Positions 23,281 through 34,788 are shown, counted from the first letter of the stretch. The stretch is DNA of 64,000 nt from Ctenosaura bakeri (GCA_948474755.1 CAOLHI010000554.1:186001-250000), one strand, 5' to 3'. Translations and numbers: made by a program. Notes: generated by a model not told the origin, from the sequence alone.

Positions 23281-25170
23281 CGCAAAACATTCCTGTTTTC
23301 TGCATGGGAAACAGTGTTTTCTGTGCACGAAACTCATTTTCTGCAAAAACTCTCATGTGCTTTTCTTCAAAGAATAAATCTCTGCAACACTTTAGGTTGT
23401 TCCAAATATCAGGAAAAAATTGTGCAAAATTCTTTCTAGCCTATTTTTCTTCTTGATGGGGATGCCCCAACTGTTGGAGAAGTCATTTTGAGGGCCTGGG
23501 AATAAATAATTATGAATATTTGTTCCATCCCTATATGGATACATAAAAACACCAGTAGTAGTTAGAGCAGGTTTGAACACCAGGTGGCCTTTCAAGACAA
23601 AGGCAGCACACTGCCCATGCATTGCCTCCTGCTAGGTCCTCCTGAACAAATAGGCTGCAGGAAATCTCCACTCACCGGGAAGCAGCAGCTGTAAGCAGTA
23701 GAGGTCTGTTCCCCCTGTTATTCTGGAAGCAGCCGGTTGGTGTTTTCACCATCATCATCCTCACACAAACAATCTCTGGCATGCGGGAAATTGCAACAGA
23801 CTCTGCTTCTGCCTATCATAATGGAAAGTGCTCCCAAGAGGGGATGAGAACATCAGTAACAGAGGAATAGACCCCTGTTGATCAGACTCACTGTTTCCTG
23901 ACAGGTTCAGGTTGGGATGGAACTCACAGCATACCTCCATAAATACAGTAGTTAGAGGATTCCAGCCATGCTTTACATCCATAGGCTATGGTTAAGTGAG
24001 TAATATGGCAACTCTGCAAAATCCAACTTAGACCAGCCATAAGTTTACTCAGATAAGACCATTTTTCTCATTCCTAAATAATTTTGAAAATAGTTTTAAT
24101 GCAAGAAAAACACTTGTGGATCTCAGCTGGTTTTGAGGCCAGTTATCTCTTTCTGGAAGTAAATAAATCCCATTTTCTTCCCCCTAGCTGCAAATGCTAA
24201 TGCTAGTGCCACTTAGCGTGATCAAAACTGCCATCAATACTACATATCAATAATAATGTGCATTTGCAGTTAACCAGATGGAACAGGAATTTCCTGCTGT
24301 GAATACCTTGGAGAGAAACAGGGAGAAGCATATTCACTTATCTGGTTTAGACCTGGTGAGCTGTTATGCCAACAACAAAAATCTGCTACTGAAACATATC
24401 ATTTCGGAAATGTGGTTATCCTAAAAGCACAATGGGTCATTTCACTATCTTCAGCTTAATGAATTAAAAAAAAAAAAAATCCTCCACCCTTTCTTAACAA
24501 AGTCATGATGATCTAACATGTGAAACCTTAACAATAAGTGAGAAAAATGGCCAAGAACAGGAAATACAGCTTGTCTCCTTTTGAAATGGCGGAACAGCTG
24601 GTAATATGACATGTTTGCCAAGTGAGTCTGATCTCACTGTACATGTTATCATTGATTCATAAGGTAAGACTGTGATTTGTGACCCTGACACAATATGACT
24701 TCAAGATGCCTCCAATCCTTGCCTGCTATTTATGCATATTGAGAGATGCAAAGTGTCTCCAGAAAAGTGACTCACTACTTTGAGAAAAATGTCTCTTGGC
24801 TTGTGTAATTGCTGGCGATGCTTTGAAGAACAGGTTGTGTGAGTCTGTCTATTTACAGGGGCTAAATGCTAGGGAAACAAATATTTTGTATGGTCCCTGT
24901 GAGTTGTTGTCTGGTCACCTTGATTTTTGAACACACTAAATGATGTTGTCCCTGAGAGAAGCAGCTTGCTTTCTCTGCTAAGAGAAAATGGCACACACAT
25001 ATTTAGAATTCAAAGGAGGATGGCTTTGAAGATGCCAGAAGTGTTGGATCTAAACCTACCCCTGCTGATTCCACTGCCTAGCTTGAAGGGCAGATGCTTC
25101 CTTTACATTTTCTAATTTTAAAAAAAATCAATGATGTTAGGTAATTTTAGACACTGGATGGAATGGAAAG
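23281..25170. other. Intergenic sequence, nothing recognised
   Basis: No gene seen; only an A-homopolymer near 24466-24479. Confidence 0.35.
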
Positions 25171-25174
25171 GAAC

Positions 25175-26527
25175 CAGTGTGGTATAAGGAGCCAGCATGA
25201 CTTGATTGTTGGCCTAGAGCTCTGAGAGACCAGAGTTTGAATTCATATCATAGGTTAGTAGTGGTCTGAGTGTTGAACTACGACTGTAGAGACCAAGATT
25301 CAAATCCCCACTCAATCATGGAAATCTAGTGGGTGAACTTGGTCAAGTCACACACTCTCAGCCTCAGAGGAAGGCAAAGGCTAACCCCCTCTGAACAAAT
25401 GTTACCAAGAAAACCCCATGACAGGTTCATCTTAGGGTTGCCATAAGTTGTATTACCCTGTTCTCTGGGGGTCCTGGGAGTGGCGCCCAAATAACCAAAA
25501 CACAAACACAATTCTGGGGAGAATTAGCTGGAGCACTCACTAAAGCTAGCGAGAGGCAGGGTAACTTAGCAGGGATCTTGCAACCCAGCATCTACGGGGT
25601 CAGGTCAGTCAAGCAGTCAGAGAGTTTTAAAAATAGCAAAAATGATATTTTATTGAAAGACAAACAAACAGTAAAGACACCACAATCACACAGCCAACAG
25701 AAGAATTGGAAATAAGGATTTTCGGGGGAAATGGGTGATATGACACCTTTCTCGTAGTCCGGAAGAAGTTTGAGATTGAGTTCATGGATATGGAGTCTCA
25801 GTACGTAGGACTGAGGGGACGGTTCGCCAGACACAGCGGCGGCAAGGCTGGATGGAACTCAGGAGCGACTCCGAGGTGGTCTCGGAATCGGGTGGGTTTA
25901 TATAGGGTGAATTGTGACTGCAAGCCATGCCTTACTCAGTGAGAATAATGTGAGTTTGGAGTGGGACAAAGCTTTGGAAAAGGTCGAGTTTAACATGATC
26001 GGCTTAGCGCTGAATCAACAATAGTGTAGCCAGTATGCAAATGCAAGGTGCTTAGCTTGGCTTTGTAAGACTACCGGCTCAGAGCCGGGCGCCTTTGTTA
26101 GTGTCGCACTTAAGCAAAAAGGTGTTTGCAGGAGAGGTCCCTGAAGCAACAGAGTGGCTCTGTTCTGCCTCCCTAGGTGGAGAATGGAATGTCCAACAAT
26201 TACCTGCCGCGCCTGTTTACGTGCTTGTCCGGAGGCCTCACAAACACGTGAAGCAGGGTGGCAGAGGAAGGCCGAATGGTTTTGATATCAAAACAATATC
26301 GAGTGCTATCACCGGGTGGGCCTGGGCCAAAGTAACAGTTGGAAAGAACATGAAGGCACACAGCAACAACATGGAAACCCACTGGGTGATTCTAGGCAAG
26401 TCACACAGTCTCAGCCTCTGAAGCAGGCAATTGCAAACCTCCTCTGAATATATATTGCAAAAAAAAAAAAAAAATAGGAGAGGGCTGCCATAAGTCAGAG
26501 TTGACTTGAAGGTGCATAACAACAACA
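25175..26527 (+). mobile_element. tRNA-derived SINE(s), split by a solo LTR
   Basis: The SINE head and body run from about 25175 to 25450 (body words 'tcagcctcagaggaaggcaa', 'accaagaaaaccccatgaca', 'ttagggttgccataagttg'). After the LTR the tail continues at 26338 with 'ggaaagaacatgaaggcaca' and a (CAACAA) end. A second, truncated SINE copy follows at about 26370-26527, containing a 15-A tract. Confidence 0.8.
25451..26337 (-). mobile_element. Solo LTR, 887 bp, GTTG duplication
   Basis: Read on the minus strand it starts TGTTACTTTGG and ends CAGGGTAATA, the last bases being a mutated form of the family's GTAACA end. It is flanked by GTTG at 25447-25450 and 26338-26341. On the minus strand there is a TATATAAACC promoter box (plus 25894-25904) and an AATAAAAT poly(A) signal near 25648. 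No internal retroviral sequence remains, as expected for recombination between two LTRs. A 4-bp duplication fits gammaretrovirus-like ERV or some Gypsy elements. Confidence 0.85.
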
Positions 26528-26689
26528 GTGAAACAGTCTTACAGCTGGAAAAGCAATGTGTATTACTTCATTTATTTCAAAAAGTGGTAAGGCAGACCTA
26601 CTGTGTTTGGGAAGTTTTCTGCTCATTCTGCCAAATGGGATCCTAGACAGCTGCCCCCACATCCTGCCCTAATGGCCACCATTGCTCTG

Positions 26690-26775
26690 AAACCCTAAAC
26701 TACAAAGCCCAGAATTCCATAGGATGTTGAAAATGGAAATAATAGCACTATAACAGTCTAGTGCAGAAATGGCCT
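26690..26775. mobile_element. Half MITE (right arm only)
   Basis: Right arm of the GGCCATTTCC family, from 'aaactacaaagcccagaatt' to GCAGAAATGGCC. Confidence 0.75.
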
Positions 26776-29397
26776 ATGCCAGAGGCTAGAATGTTATGGA
26801 ATCCAGTGAATGTACTAGAGTTACTTATGATGAGTATATTCATGGACTTTCTTTCCTGCCATCATTCTTTTCCCTTTCTGAATGAGACTTTTCAAAAGTC
26901 TTCCCTACTTATCAGAGGAATACATATATTGTCCAAAGAAAAATATTGCTTATGACAATTCAATATAAACCTCATAACATTGCAGGAAAGAACTCCATAG
27001 TTCATTTGCAAAGCATTGCACATTTTGTCCTTTCTGTGTTCTCTAAAGGGGCCTGCTGTGGCAGATCACCTGTGTTCATTCATCCTATACAGATGGGAAA
27101 GCTGAGGCAGAAACACTTACCAAGTTACACCAACGGAGTTTATGTTCTCAGTTTGTGTAAGTCTTCTTCGACATTCTTACATTCCCATGGATCCTTTTTT
27201 GTGCTTACACAGGGAAAAAGGTCAGTGACAAGATGAAAGTGGTTTTCCAAATGCTGGGATTTCATATTTGATACTGTATAGCGTAGCCTACACAATCCAA
27301 ACTCGACATGGCATACCACATATAGCATCCAAGTGGACACCATGGTCCAATTTCTGAGTAATATTTTCAGATGTCTCTGGAAAAGCATGCAAGCTACGCA
27401 GTGATAATGATAGCACTTAATATATAGGTGGCACTTTCAAATGTTCAAGGCACTTATAATATAATACATGGTGATCATACCACAACAGCCCTGCATGTGC
27501 TAAAGGGCATGCAACACTATCGTAGAGAACAAAAAGCTAACACTGACATGCTACTTCATAGGACTAAGGTGATATCATAATACCATCAGGCTGATTTACA
27601 TGATTTCTGATTGGCTAGATGACATCCTCAACCTTCTTCAAACTTCAAAAGCAACAAAAGAGGTGCCAAACAGGAGCAAAACGGTGGTTCAAAAGGAAGA
27701 GGAATCAATTTGCAGTATATTTCAAGCCACCCCAAAATCAAATGTGTCTTATTGTGCCCACCATGAAAATTGGCTTCAGTTCAGCTCTGTAAGCAACAGC
27801 CAAAGTTAGACTGAACTAACTGAGGCAGATTGGAAATAGCTCTGCACAGTCTCAGAAAGATTATTTTCTCTGCCCTGCTACTTCAGATCCATCATCTGGA
27901 GATGCCAGGAACTGAGACATGAAAAGTATGTCTTGTAGCACTGAGCTATTGCCCTTCCCCTAACCGGTCCAAATCCCACTAGATCTAGATTTCCCTCTCT
28001 GGCCCTTCACATGTCATTGGTCAACTGTGTCAAAGACACTCAGGGCATCATTTATCCCCCAGCAGTTGGGCAGTAAATAACAAGGGCTGACAACTACTTA
28101 TCTGTGTGGATAGGATTTTAACTTCTTAAAATGAGAAGGCTGTTCCATAATTCTTCTGCAGAGTTTCAAATTATTATAACTGTGGAAGTGTAAACAGGAT
28201 ATAAGTCATGTGTTTTTACTTAGACCTTGGACAAGTTATATTTGGCAGGGTAAAGCTTGGAGGCATGTCAAATGCGTATTTTAGTCCAGACTCCGAGTTA
28301 GTGAAACTGAAGCCTTTCCAAGGATGGTATACACTAAGCGATGGTTTGATGATGTCGGATCTTGTGGACACATTCCCCTCCCCTCCCCTCCATTCTCTGT
28401 ATTATTTCGTTCTACAACCAGTAGAAAATGTGGTTTGAATGAGCCATAGGAATCCGTTCAATCTGCCAATGGCATTAAGTAATTTACAAGTTGTCAGGAA
28501 GACAAACAAAGTGGTAATTTTGAAGGATATTTGATGAAAGAGACACATTCTTGAGTTACACAGTATGCTTTTCAATCTTTCCCGAGGCTTCGAATGGTCC
28601 AAGAAAGCAGACATTTAGCTCTGAGAAGCATAGAAAGATTACTGTACTTCATTGAAGTAAGATGAGTAAGAAATCCACACACCAGGAAAAGAGTGACCTA
28701 TTGAAAGAAAGGAACACTCGTGTTTATTTATTTATTTTATGGCCACATACTCCACACCACCGCCTTCTTTCCTCCAAACAGGCTTGCTTGGAAATGTTCC
28801 AGTGCTTTCCATTCAGATCCCATTCCTTTATGCAGCCATCCGTGTGGGTGGCCGTGAGCAATGCAAGCACATGGGTGCTGTGCCGTTCTGCATGGAGTGA
28901 AACTCTACTCCATCTAACTGTATTTCAAAAATGCCATGGTGACCCTGAAGAGAAAAGAGCACTTCAAACCCACCCAAGGTGGATGGAGAACAGCAACCAC
29001 AAATAATTTGCTGCCATATTGTTGCTACATCATGGGAAGTCATTCACTTGGCCTCATGCTCTCAGGTGGTGCTATAAATTTCCTCCCAGGCACACAAACA
29101 CCCCCAGATTCTATTGAAAGAGTCACTGCACCTTATCTCTTGCCAGCTCATCAGCTTCTTGTAGCACTTTCCATCTCCATATTACTGCTACCAAAATTAT
29201 CGCAATTCAGAGTGTTTTCCAAAAGCAGCCTTGTGTTTAATAACCCCTGAGGCTGATTTTATAGTGTTGTTCACATAAGTGAGCAGACAACAAAAATGAT
29301 CAGCAGGCCAGATGTTACATTACCCAAATATACGCAGTCACTGTCCATGTTTGATCTTGACTGGCAATGAACCAGGGAGAGAAGGGACAGAAGCAAT
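26776..29397. other. Intergenic sequence with one old SINE fragment
   Basis: No gene seen. 27835-27965 resembles an antisense tRNA-type SINE ('ctggagatgccaggaactga', then 'gcactgagctattgcccttc'). Confidence 0.35.
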
Positions 29398-29632
29398 TCC
29401 TTTGACCATTTCACACTATATAATTGGAGCACTATGATTCCACTTTAACTGTCCTGGCTGCATCCCATGGAACCCCATGGGGTTTGTAGCATAAGAAAAG
29501 GCATTTAGACATCTCAGCCAGAGAGCTCTTCCAGTGCTTCTACCAAACTACAAACCTCCAGATTTCATAGGACGCAGCCATGGCAGCTAAAGTGGAATCA
29601 TAGGGCTCTAAATGTGTTGCGTGAATTATCCC
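29398..29632. mobile_element. Foldback MITE, GGGCC-TTCACAC family
   Basis: Left 'gaccatttcacactatataa', right 'tgttgcgtgaattatcc'. The arms contain 'gattccactttaactg' and the complement 'cagctaaagtggaatc'. Related to 6791-7019. Confidence 0.65.
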
Positions 29633-29964
29633 CAAACTGGACAGCCCAAACAAATGCTGCTCCCAGGTTCTGTGACCCTTTTCCAAGGAAGACTAGGCCT
29701 TCCTGTTGTCCTTCCACCAGCATGCAAATATCTTTTTTATTCTGGGGCTTTGAGCAAATGACAGGTTGCAGTGGAAGGGGCTGCCTTTGAGACTGCCTTT
29801 TTCCTTTCTCCTCTCTTAAGCACATTTAAACGATTTTTTTTTTCAATTATTATTATTTGGCTGTGGCTTTAACACAATCGGCAGTTTAACTGTGTTTTAA
29901 CACCATAACTTACTGTGTTTTCAGTTGTACTCATTAATTTAAAAATCTTATTGTGAGCTGTCTT

Positions 29965-30150
29965 GAGTCCCAGGCCATTTCTGCACCATGCTCTTATAGC
30001 GCAATTTTCAACATCTTATTTTTAACACTTTCAACATCCTATGGAATCCTGGGCCCTTTCCGCACTAGCCTGTTATAGCGTGATGATTCCACTTTCAACC
30101 TCCTCTGGAATCCTGGGGTTTGCAGTTTTGGGAAGGGCCGCCCGGCCTGG
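29965..30150. mobile_element. Two truncated MITE left arms in tandem
   Basis: A first left arm starts at about 29972 (GGCCATTTCTGCACC). It runs into a second left arm starting at about 30053 (GGCCCTTTCCGCACTAGCC), which ends in the loop region near 30140. Neither has a right arm. The second arm is close in sequence to the intact palindrome at 30705-30881. Confidence 0.65.
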
Positions 30151-30272
30151 TTTTAGCTGGGTTGGTGGGTGGGGAGGATTAGGTACGTTTTTAATGTCTT
30201 TTAATGTATAATGTATTTCATGCTGTTCACTGTCTCGATCCATGTGGAGAGGCAGGATACAAAAAAAAAATT

Positions 30273-30311
<39 letters not shown>
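30151..30311 (+). mobile_element. LINE 3' end with (TTG)n tail
   Basis: 'ttttagctgggttggtgggt' to 'gtggagaggcaggatacaaa', followed by A-rich and (TTG)n tail at about 30271-30311. The same 3' end occurs at 38990-39190. Confidence 0.75.
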
Positions 30312-31620
30312 ATCTGCAGTAGCTTGAAGTGAAAGGCGGAGAGGGTGGCCCGACCTCTGGGAGGAGGAGGAGGGAGGCTTCCAAAGGGAAAGAGACCAAG
30401 GGCGTGGGAGGCTTGGAGCCAGATCCGGCTACATGTTCCTGGAAGAGAAGCCAGGCGGTCCACTTTGAGCCCTGTTGCGGATTGGCAGGAAATCTCCGAC
30501 AAGCCAGGCAGGAGGGCGGGGGACACGTCCACTGAACTGGCGAGCTGATCCCATCCTTCCTTCCATTTAAATCGGGTGTAAACCTAGGCAAAGGGGAGAA
30601 GTGCGGACAGCGGCAGCGCCCCAGCCAGCCAGGGTGTTTTTCCTTCCTTTCCATTTAGGATCCAGACGCCCGGTCGAGCCAAGCAGCCGGGGCTGCGTAG
30701 CATCGGCCGCTTCCGCACGAGCCTGTTATAGCGCGATGATTCCACTTTCAACCTCCTCTGGAATCCTGGGGTTTGCAGTTTCCCGTTTTCCCGGCCGGCC
30801 CCTCCCGAAACTGCAAACCCCAGGATTCCAGAGGAGGTTGAAAGTGGAATCATCGCGCTATAACAGGCTCGTGCGGACGTCTCCTTCTCAATAAAGCCCC
30901 GATCCTGCTAGTGGGCGCTGCCGGGGGAGCCTCGGGTCTCTCTCCCATGGGGATGCACAGGCTTGGCGGCGGATCCGGACAGCGGGATAACCAGAAGCCC
31001 AGGCTATTTCAGTCCTGGGGGAAGTGGGAGGGAGGGAGGAGAGAACTGGGAGGGAAGCGAGCCACCGCGCTATGGAAAGGAGCTGGAACTCCTCCAGCTT
31101 CCCGAGGCCAATCCGTCATGAATATCCTGCCTTGGCCGCAGAAGGCTTGCAGAGGAAGCAGCCGAATAACAATTGGGGAAGGTTTCTAACCGCAGGAATC
31201 GAGGGAATGGAGCCAAAAGGCCGCCGCGTGTGATGCAACTCGTGGAAAAAGGGAGGGGAAAAAAACCTTCCCTCCCTCCCTCCCTCCCCCTTCTTTTTTC
31301 TTTTCCAGCTCCTACACAGGAGCATTCATCATCTGCTGTGACCTTCCAGGAGTGTGCTGACAGACACAAAGTGTTCTGCCTGACATTCTGCCAGTAAACT
31401 GGAATGACTGCTGGTTTCTCCCCATTGTTTCCTAGCAGCAGGGCACCATCTTCTGGAAGCCACAAAAAATGGCTCAGGGCCTCCCCTGCAGACACACACA
31501 CAGGCGCACACTTAGCTGAGCTGCTGCGGTCAAGCCAACAGCGGAAGGAGGCAAGAAGGTAGCCCTTTGACCGCCGCTTGCTTGGGCACAGCTCTAATAT
31601 CCCCCAGCGGGCTGGGAATG
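30312..31620. promoter_or_regulatory. CpG-rich island without a recognised gene
   Basis: In contrast to the AT-rich surroundings, this tract is GC-rich with frequent CpG dinucleotides. It has a CCAAT box near 31110 and several GGGCGG-like stretches, for example near 30514. CpG-rich islands in vertebrates usually mark promoters. No open frame in it looks like a known protein, so it could be the promoter of a non-coding RNA, an unrecognised first exon, or an enhancer island. A MITE (30705-30881) is inserted in it and a (CCCT)n tract lies at about 31267-31290. Confidence 0.5.
30705..30881. mobile_element. Foldback MITE copy with perfect 70-bp arms
   Basis: 30712-30781 and 30808-30877 are exact reverse complements (70 of 70 bases) with a 26-base loop. 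Such perfection suggests a recent insertion or recent gene conversion between arms. Copies elsewhere in the window have diverged arms. Confidence 0.9.
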
Positions 31621-31769
31621 CTGAGAGGTGTCATCCAAAACAAAGTAACTTTTCCAAAACTCTGCCTTTGTCAGAGCAGACAAAGCAACGAGCATGTCTG
31701 GATTCTTTGGGGCCAATCATAAATGAATATTCCACACACAATCACTATACATACATATTCCTCACTCAC

Positions 31770-31793
31770 CCACCCACACACACACACACACAC
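31770..31793 (+). repeat. (CA)n microsatellite
   Basis: About ten CA units. Confidence 0.9.
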
Positions 31794-31864
31794 ATCCAAT
31801 ATATAAAAGTCAAAGTTTGTTTGTCTGTGTCCAGCGAAGTCCTCATATGATTGACTGCCGGAGA

Positions 31865-31930
31865 AGATTCTATGGAATCCTGGGGTTTGCAGTTTAGGGA
31901 GTGGCCTTTAGAATGCTCAGCCCAAGAATA
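31865..31930. mobile_element. MITE fragment
   Basis: Middle of a GGCCATTTCC-family left arm ('ggaatcctggggtttgcagt' then 'ggcctttagaatgctcagcc'); both ends lost. Confidence 0.6.
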
Positions 31931-32163
31931 GGCCAGTTGCTATGGAGACGAGGCCTAGTAGCAAAGAGGAGGACCATTTATTCTCTCAGAAACCCAACCT
32001 CTGTATGTTAGTAACTCTGAATACAGCTTGAATTGGGGAATATGGGGGTAAAGGTTGGGGGATTAGAGGCGCAGGATCTCAAGGCTTTCTAACAAGTATT
32101 ACCTATGAGAAAATAAAATCCGGGGCAACACTGGGTATATGTGGTAGTTAATAGGAGCAAAAG

Positions 32164-32377
32164 GAGCCCTGGTGGCGCAGTGGTCAAATGCCAGTACTGC
32201 AAGCCACAAGGTTGTGAGTTCGATCCTGCCAGGCTCCAAGGTTGACTCAGCCTTCCATCCTTCCGTAGGTCGGTAAAATGAGTACCCAGCTTGTTGGGGG
32301 CATGTATAGAAAAATGTATCAAAATACATGCTATTTGTAAGTTGTTCGCCGCCTCGATCCATATGGAGAAGCAGGAT

Positions 32378-32414
<37 letters not shown>
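32164..32414 (+). mobile_element. tRNA-derived SINE with LINE-like tail and (TA)n
   Basis: The head has an A-box-like 'tggcgcagtggtcaaatg' and a B-box 'gttgtgagttcgatcctgcc' (RNA polymerase III type 2 promoter). The middle is 'ggtaaaatgagtacccagct'. The 3' end, 'cgccgcctcgatccatatgg' then 'gataca', matches the LINE 3' ends at 30.2 and 39.1 kb, which suggests mobilisation by that LINE. A (TA)n tract of about 17 units follows. Confidence 0.85.
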
Positions 32415-32417
<3 letters not shown>

Positions 32418-33750
32418 CTACAACAAATTATACATTAAACTGATAGCATATCCAATGTCCCCAAAACTCCCATGCATCCAATGAAGCACCAACACAAGTA
32501 GAAATGTTCACTGTGTTCTGCCCAGTAGTATCAGCAAGCAACCTTAAGTCTTAAAGCCCTATATGAAAAATAGAGCTTACATGCAAATGCGTAACAAATC
32601 CCATTATAAAGAATTTACCTTTTCATCCCTTCCGAAACACATCCTTGAAAGTCCTACTACTTTATTCAAGGTGAAAAGCTCTCCCTCTCTTTCTGAACTC
32701 AGTAAGAACAGCCTCTCTTTTAGGAGTCCCCCACCCTTTGGGCCAAACCAGTAATTTGCAGGTCTTACAACATGGATAAACTTTCAAGGCTGAATTTTGA
32801 GAAAGAAGCCATCTGTTTCAAATCTGGGGGATGCTGAGGATTTGTTTTTGCTTTTCTTTTAGCACCAAAACAATGCCACACAAGTATTCCAATGCAGCCA
32901 AATGCTGCAAAGGGTTTTGTGAGATATGGTGGTATTTGTACCCAAGCATGAATATATGGGTTCTCGTACTACGTGACTAAAATCATGCATGACGTGGGCC
33001 TTCATTTTCCTGCCTTTTAGGAGGTGATTCTGAATTTCTCTCTCAGTAGTTTTGTAATGGGATCCCTGAGCTGTGAGTTAGCACTGCTCCGCCTAAGTGT
33101 AAAGGAAAAATTCAAAATAGACACAAGGGCTTACTCTTGACAGCTCTTGAAAGGAAAGAGACTGGCTGTATAAGCATGTTGTAAAAACATCCACAGATGT
33201 ATGTTCTTGCTGAACATTTCCACCTTAGAGGCTATGGGAGAAAGACAGGCCATACCATTTGGTGGCAGCAAGCAGGTATTCTAATGGCAATCTCCTCTGT
33301 GCGTGCCTGTTCCGATGTAACCAAAATGACACTTCCCATGCACAAGTCAAAGAGGTATCAAGAGGCTCAAAGGAACCCCAAAGGTGTGTAGAAATACAAC
33401 AAATCTTCTGAGGTGGAATGAAACTGAAAGGAAGTGAACCCAAAACAGCCCAATGAGGACTGAGCATGCTGTGTGATAACAGAAAACTGACCAACCACAG
33501 GGCATGGAAGATGGAAAGTTGAGAAGTGAAGGCAGATGGGATGTAGAATCCTGAAGAGGGCATGGCTGGCTCATTTCTGCAACCGAGGCAAGCCACACAG
33601 CTATGCTGAGTTGCAAGACCCATCAATGCATATCAACGTGTGTGATAAAGCTTGGGATACTTGAACAAAGGGATTTCTGTGGGGTTTTTTCTTCAGTAAT
33701 AACTCGTAACTCTGTCAATTGCACATTGTGGATGTAAATTGAGCAGAACA
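32415..33750. other. Intergenic sequence, nothing recognised
   Basis: No gene or clear repeat seen. Confidence 0.35.
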
Positions 33751-33754
33751 CTTA

Positions 33755-33843
33755 GACCATTTCCTCACAAGACTGTTATAGCGCTATAGTTCCACTTTCA
33801 AAGTGGAATCATAGTATTATAACAGTCTCGTGTGGAAATGGCC
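33755..33843. mobile_element. Internally deleted MITE, 89 bp, TTA duplication
   Basis: Both ends are present (GACCATTTCC / GGAAATGGCC) with TTA at 33752-33754 and 33844-33846, but the whole middle is missing. The arms meet at 'tccactttcaaagtggaa'. Confidence 0.85.
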
Positions 33844-34007
33844 TTAGTGAGTTAGTTCAAAAAGGAGTTTTGTGGCACCCAGCTGGCCCCTCCCTAAACT
33901 GCAAACCCCAAGATTCCACAGAATGTTGTAAGTGGAATCATAGCGCTATAACAGTCTAGTGTGGAAATAGCCTTAGTGAGTTAATTCAAAAAGGAGATTT
34001 GTGGCAC
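33802..34007 (+). repeat. 129-bp tandem duplication of a MITE arm plus flank
   Basis: 33802-33878 and 33931-34007 are direct repeats offset by 129 bp. Each contains a MITE right arm followed by the same 35-bp flank starting TTAGTGAGTTA (33 of 35 flank bases identical). The flank is not MITE sequence, so this is a genomic duplication rather than a second insertion. Confidence 0.85.
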
Positions 34008-34028
34008 CTTAAAGATATCTTGTGGCAT

Positions 34029-34065
34029 CAAGTACAAGTACAAGTACAACTTGTACTTGTACTTG
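34029..34065. repeat. Perfect 17-bp hairpin of CAAGTA units
   Basis: 34029-34045 and 34049-34065 are exact reverse complements with a 3-base ACA loop. The arms are tandem CAAGTA repeats. Confidence 0.9.
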
Positions 34066-34586
34066 CATCAGCTTTTGGGGGGTAGAACTTCATGAATTCA
34101 CAAAAACTTTTGCCACCACTATCTGGCAATTCTTTGCCCCTTTGAATGCAGTGGATCTTCCAAGCAAATCTGCACTGGATTATATTCTAAACTGGTCGGT
34201 TTTGAAGGTGCCACACATCCAGAGCTTAGAAAAGTTACTTTTTCAGAATATGTTTCCCAAATCTGGCCATTGTAGTCCGAAAAGTAACTGTTCTCTACTT
34301 TCTGCAAATTTCCAGTTTGGGATTGCTGTTCATACTTAGGTGTGACTCCTTTCCATCTCTCTGGTGGGCTCTTGAATGGAGGACATTAAGTTCAGATTCT
34401 TGGCTACTCCATTACATAAATTTTAGCCCCAGTCAAGAAGAAAGCACTAACAGTTAGCACTAGCAGAAAATGAAAAAGCATTCTTCCGTGGCATGGTTTT
34501 AAAAAACACCCTTGATTACTACACATTTTTTATGTTTGTCTTTTTAAAAAAAACAGCCAAAATCCCACCACTGACTTTGTAACTAA

Positions 34587-34788
34587 GGCCGCCTCTGCAC
34601 TACACTGTTATAGTGCCATTACTCCACTTTCAACATCCTATGGAATCCTGGGGTTTGCGGTTTAGGGAGGGGCCCTTAGAATTCTCAGCCAGAGAGCTCT
34701 TTGGCCTCAGGAAACTACAAACCCCAGAATTTCACAAGATGTTGAAAGTAGAATAATAGCACTATAACAGTGGGGTGCAGAAATGGCC
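34587..34788. mobile_element. Foldback MITE copy, 202 bp, TAA duplication
   Basis: Complete copy from GGCCGCCTCTGCACTAC to GTGCAGAAATGGCC with TAA at 34584-34586 and 34789-34791. Confidence 0.88.

Noticed and set aside
30227..31501. Several open frames of 60-143 codons in the CpG island
   Set aside because: High GC lowers stop frequency; frames overlap on both strands and include the MITE and simple repeats. A real exon is possible but none can be singled out.
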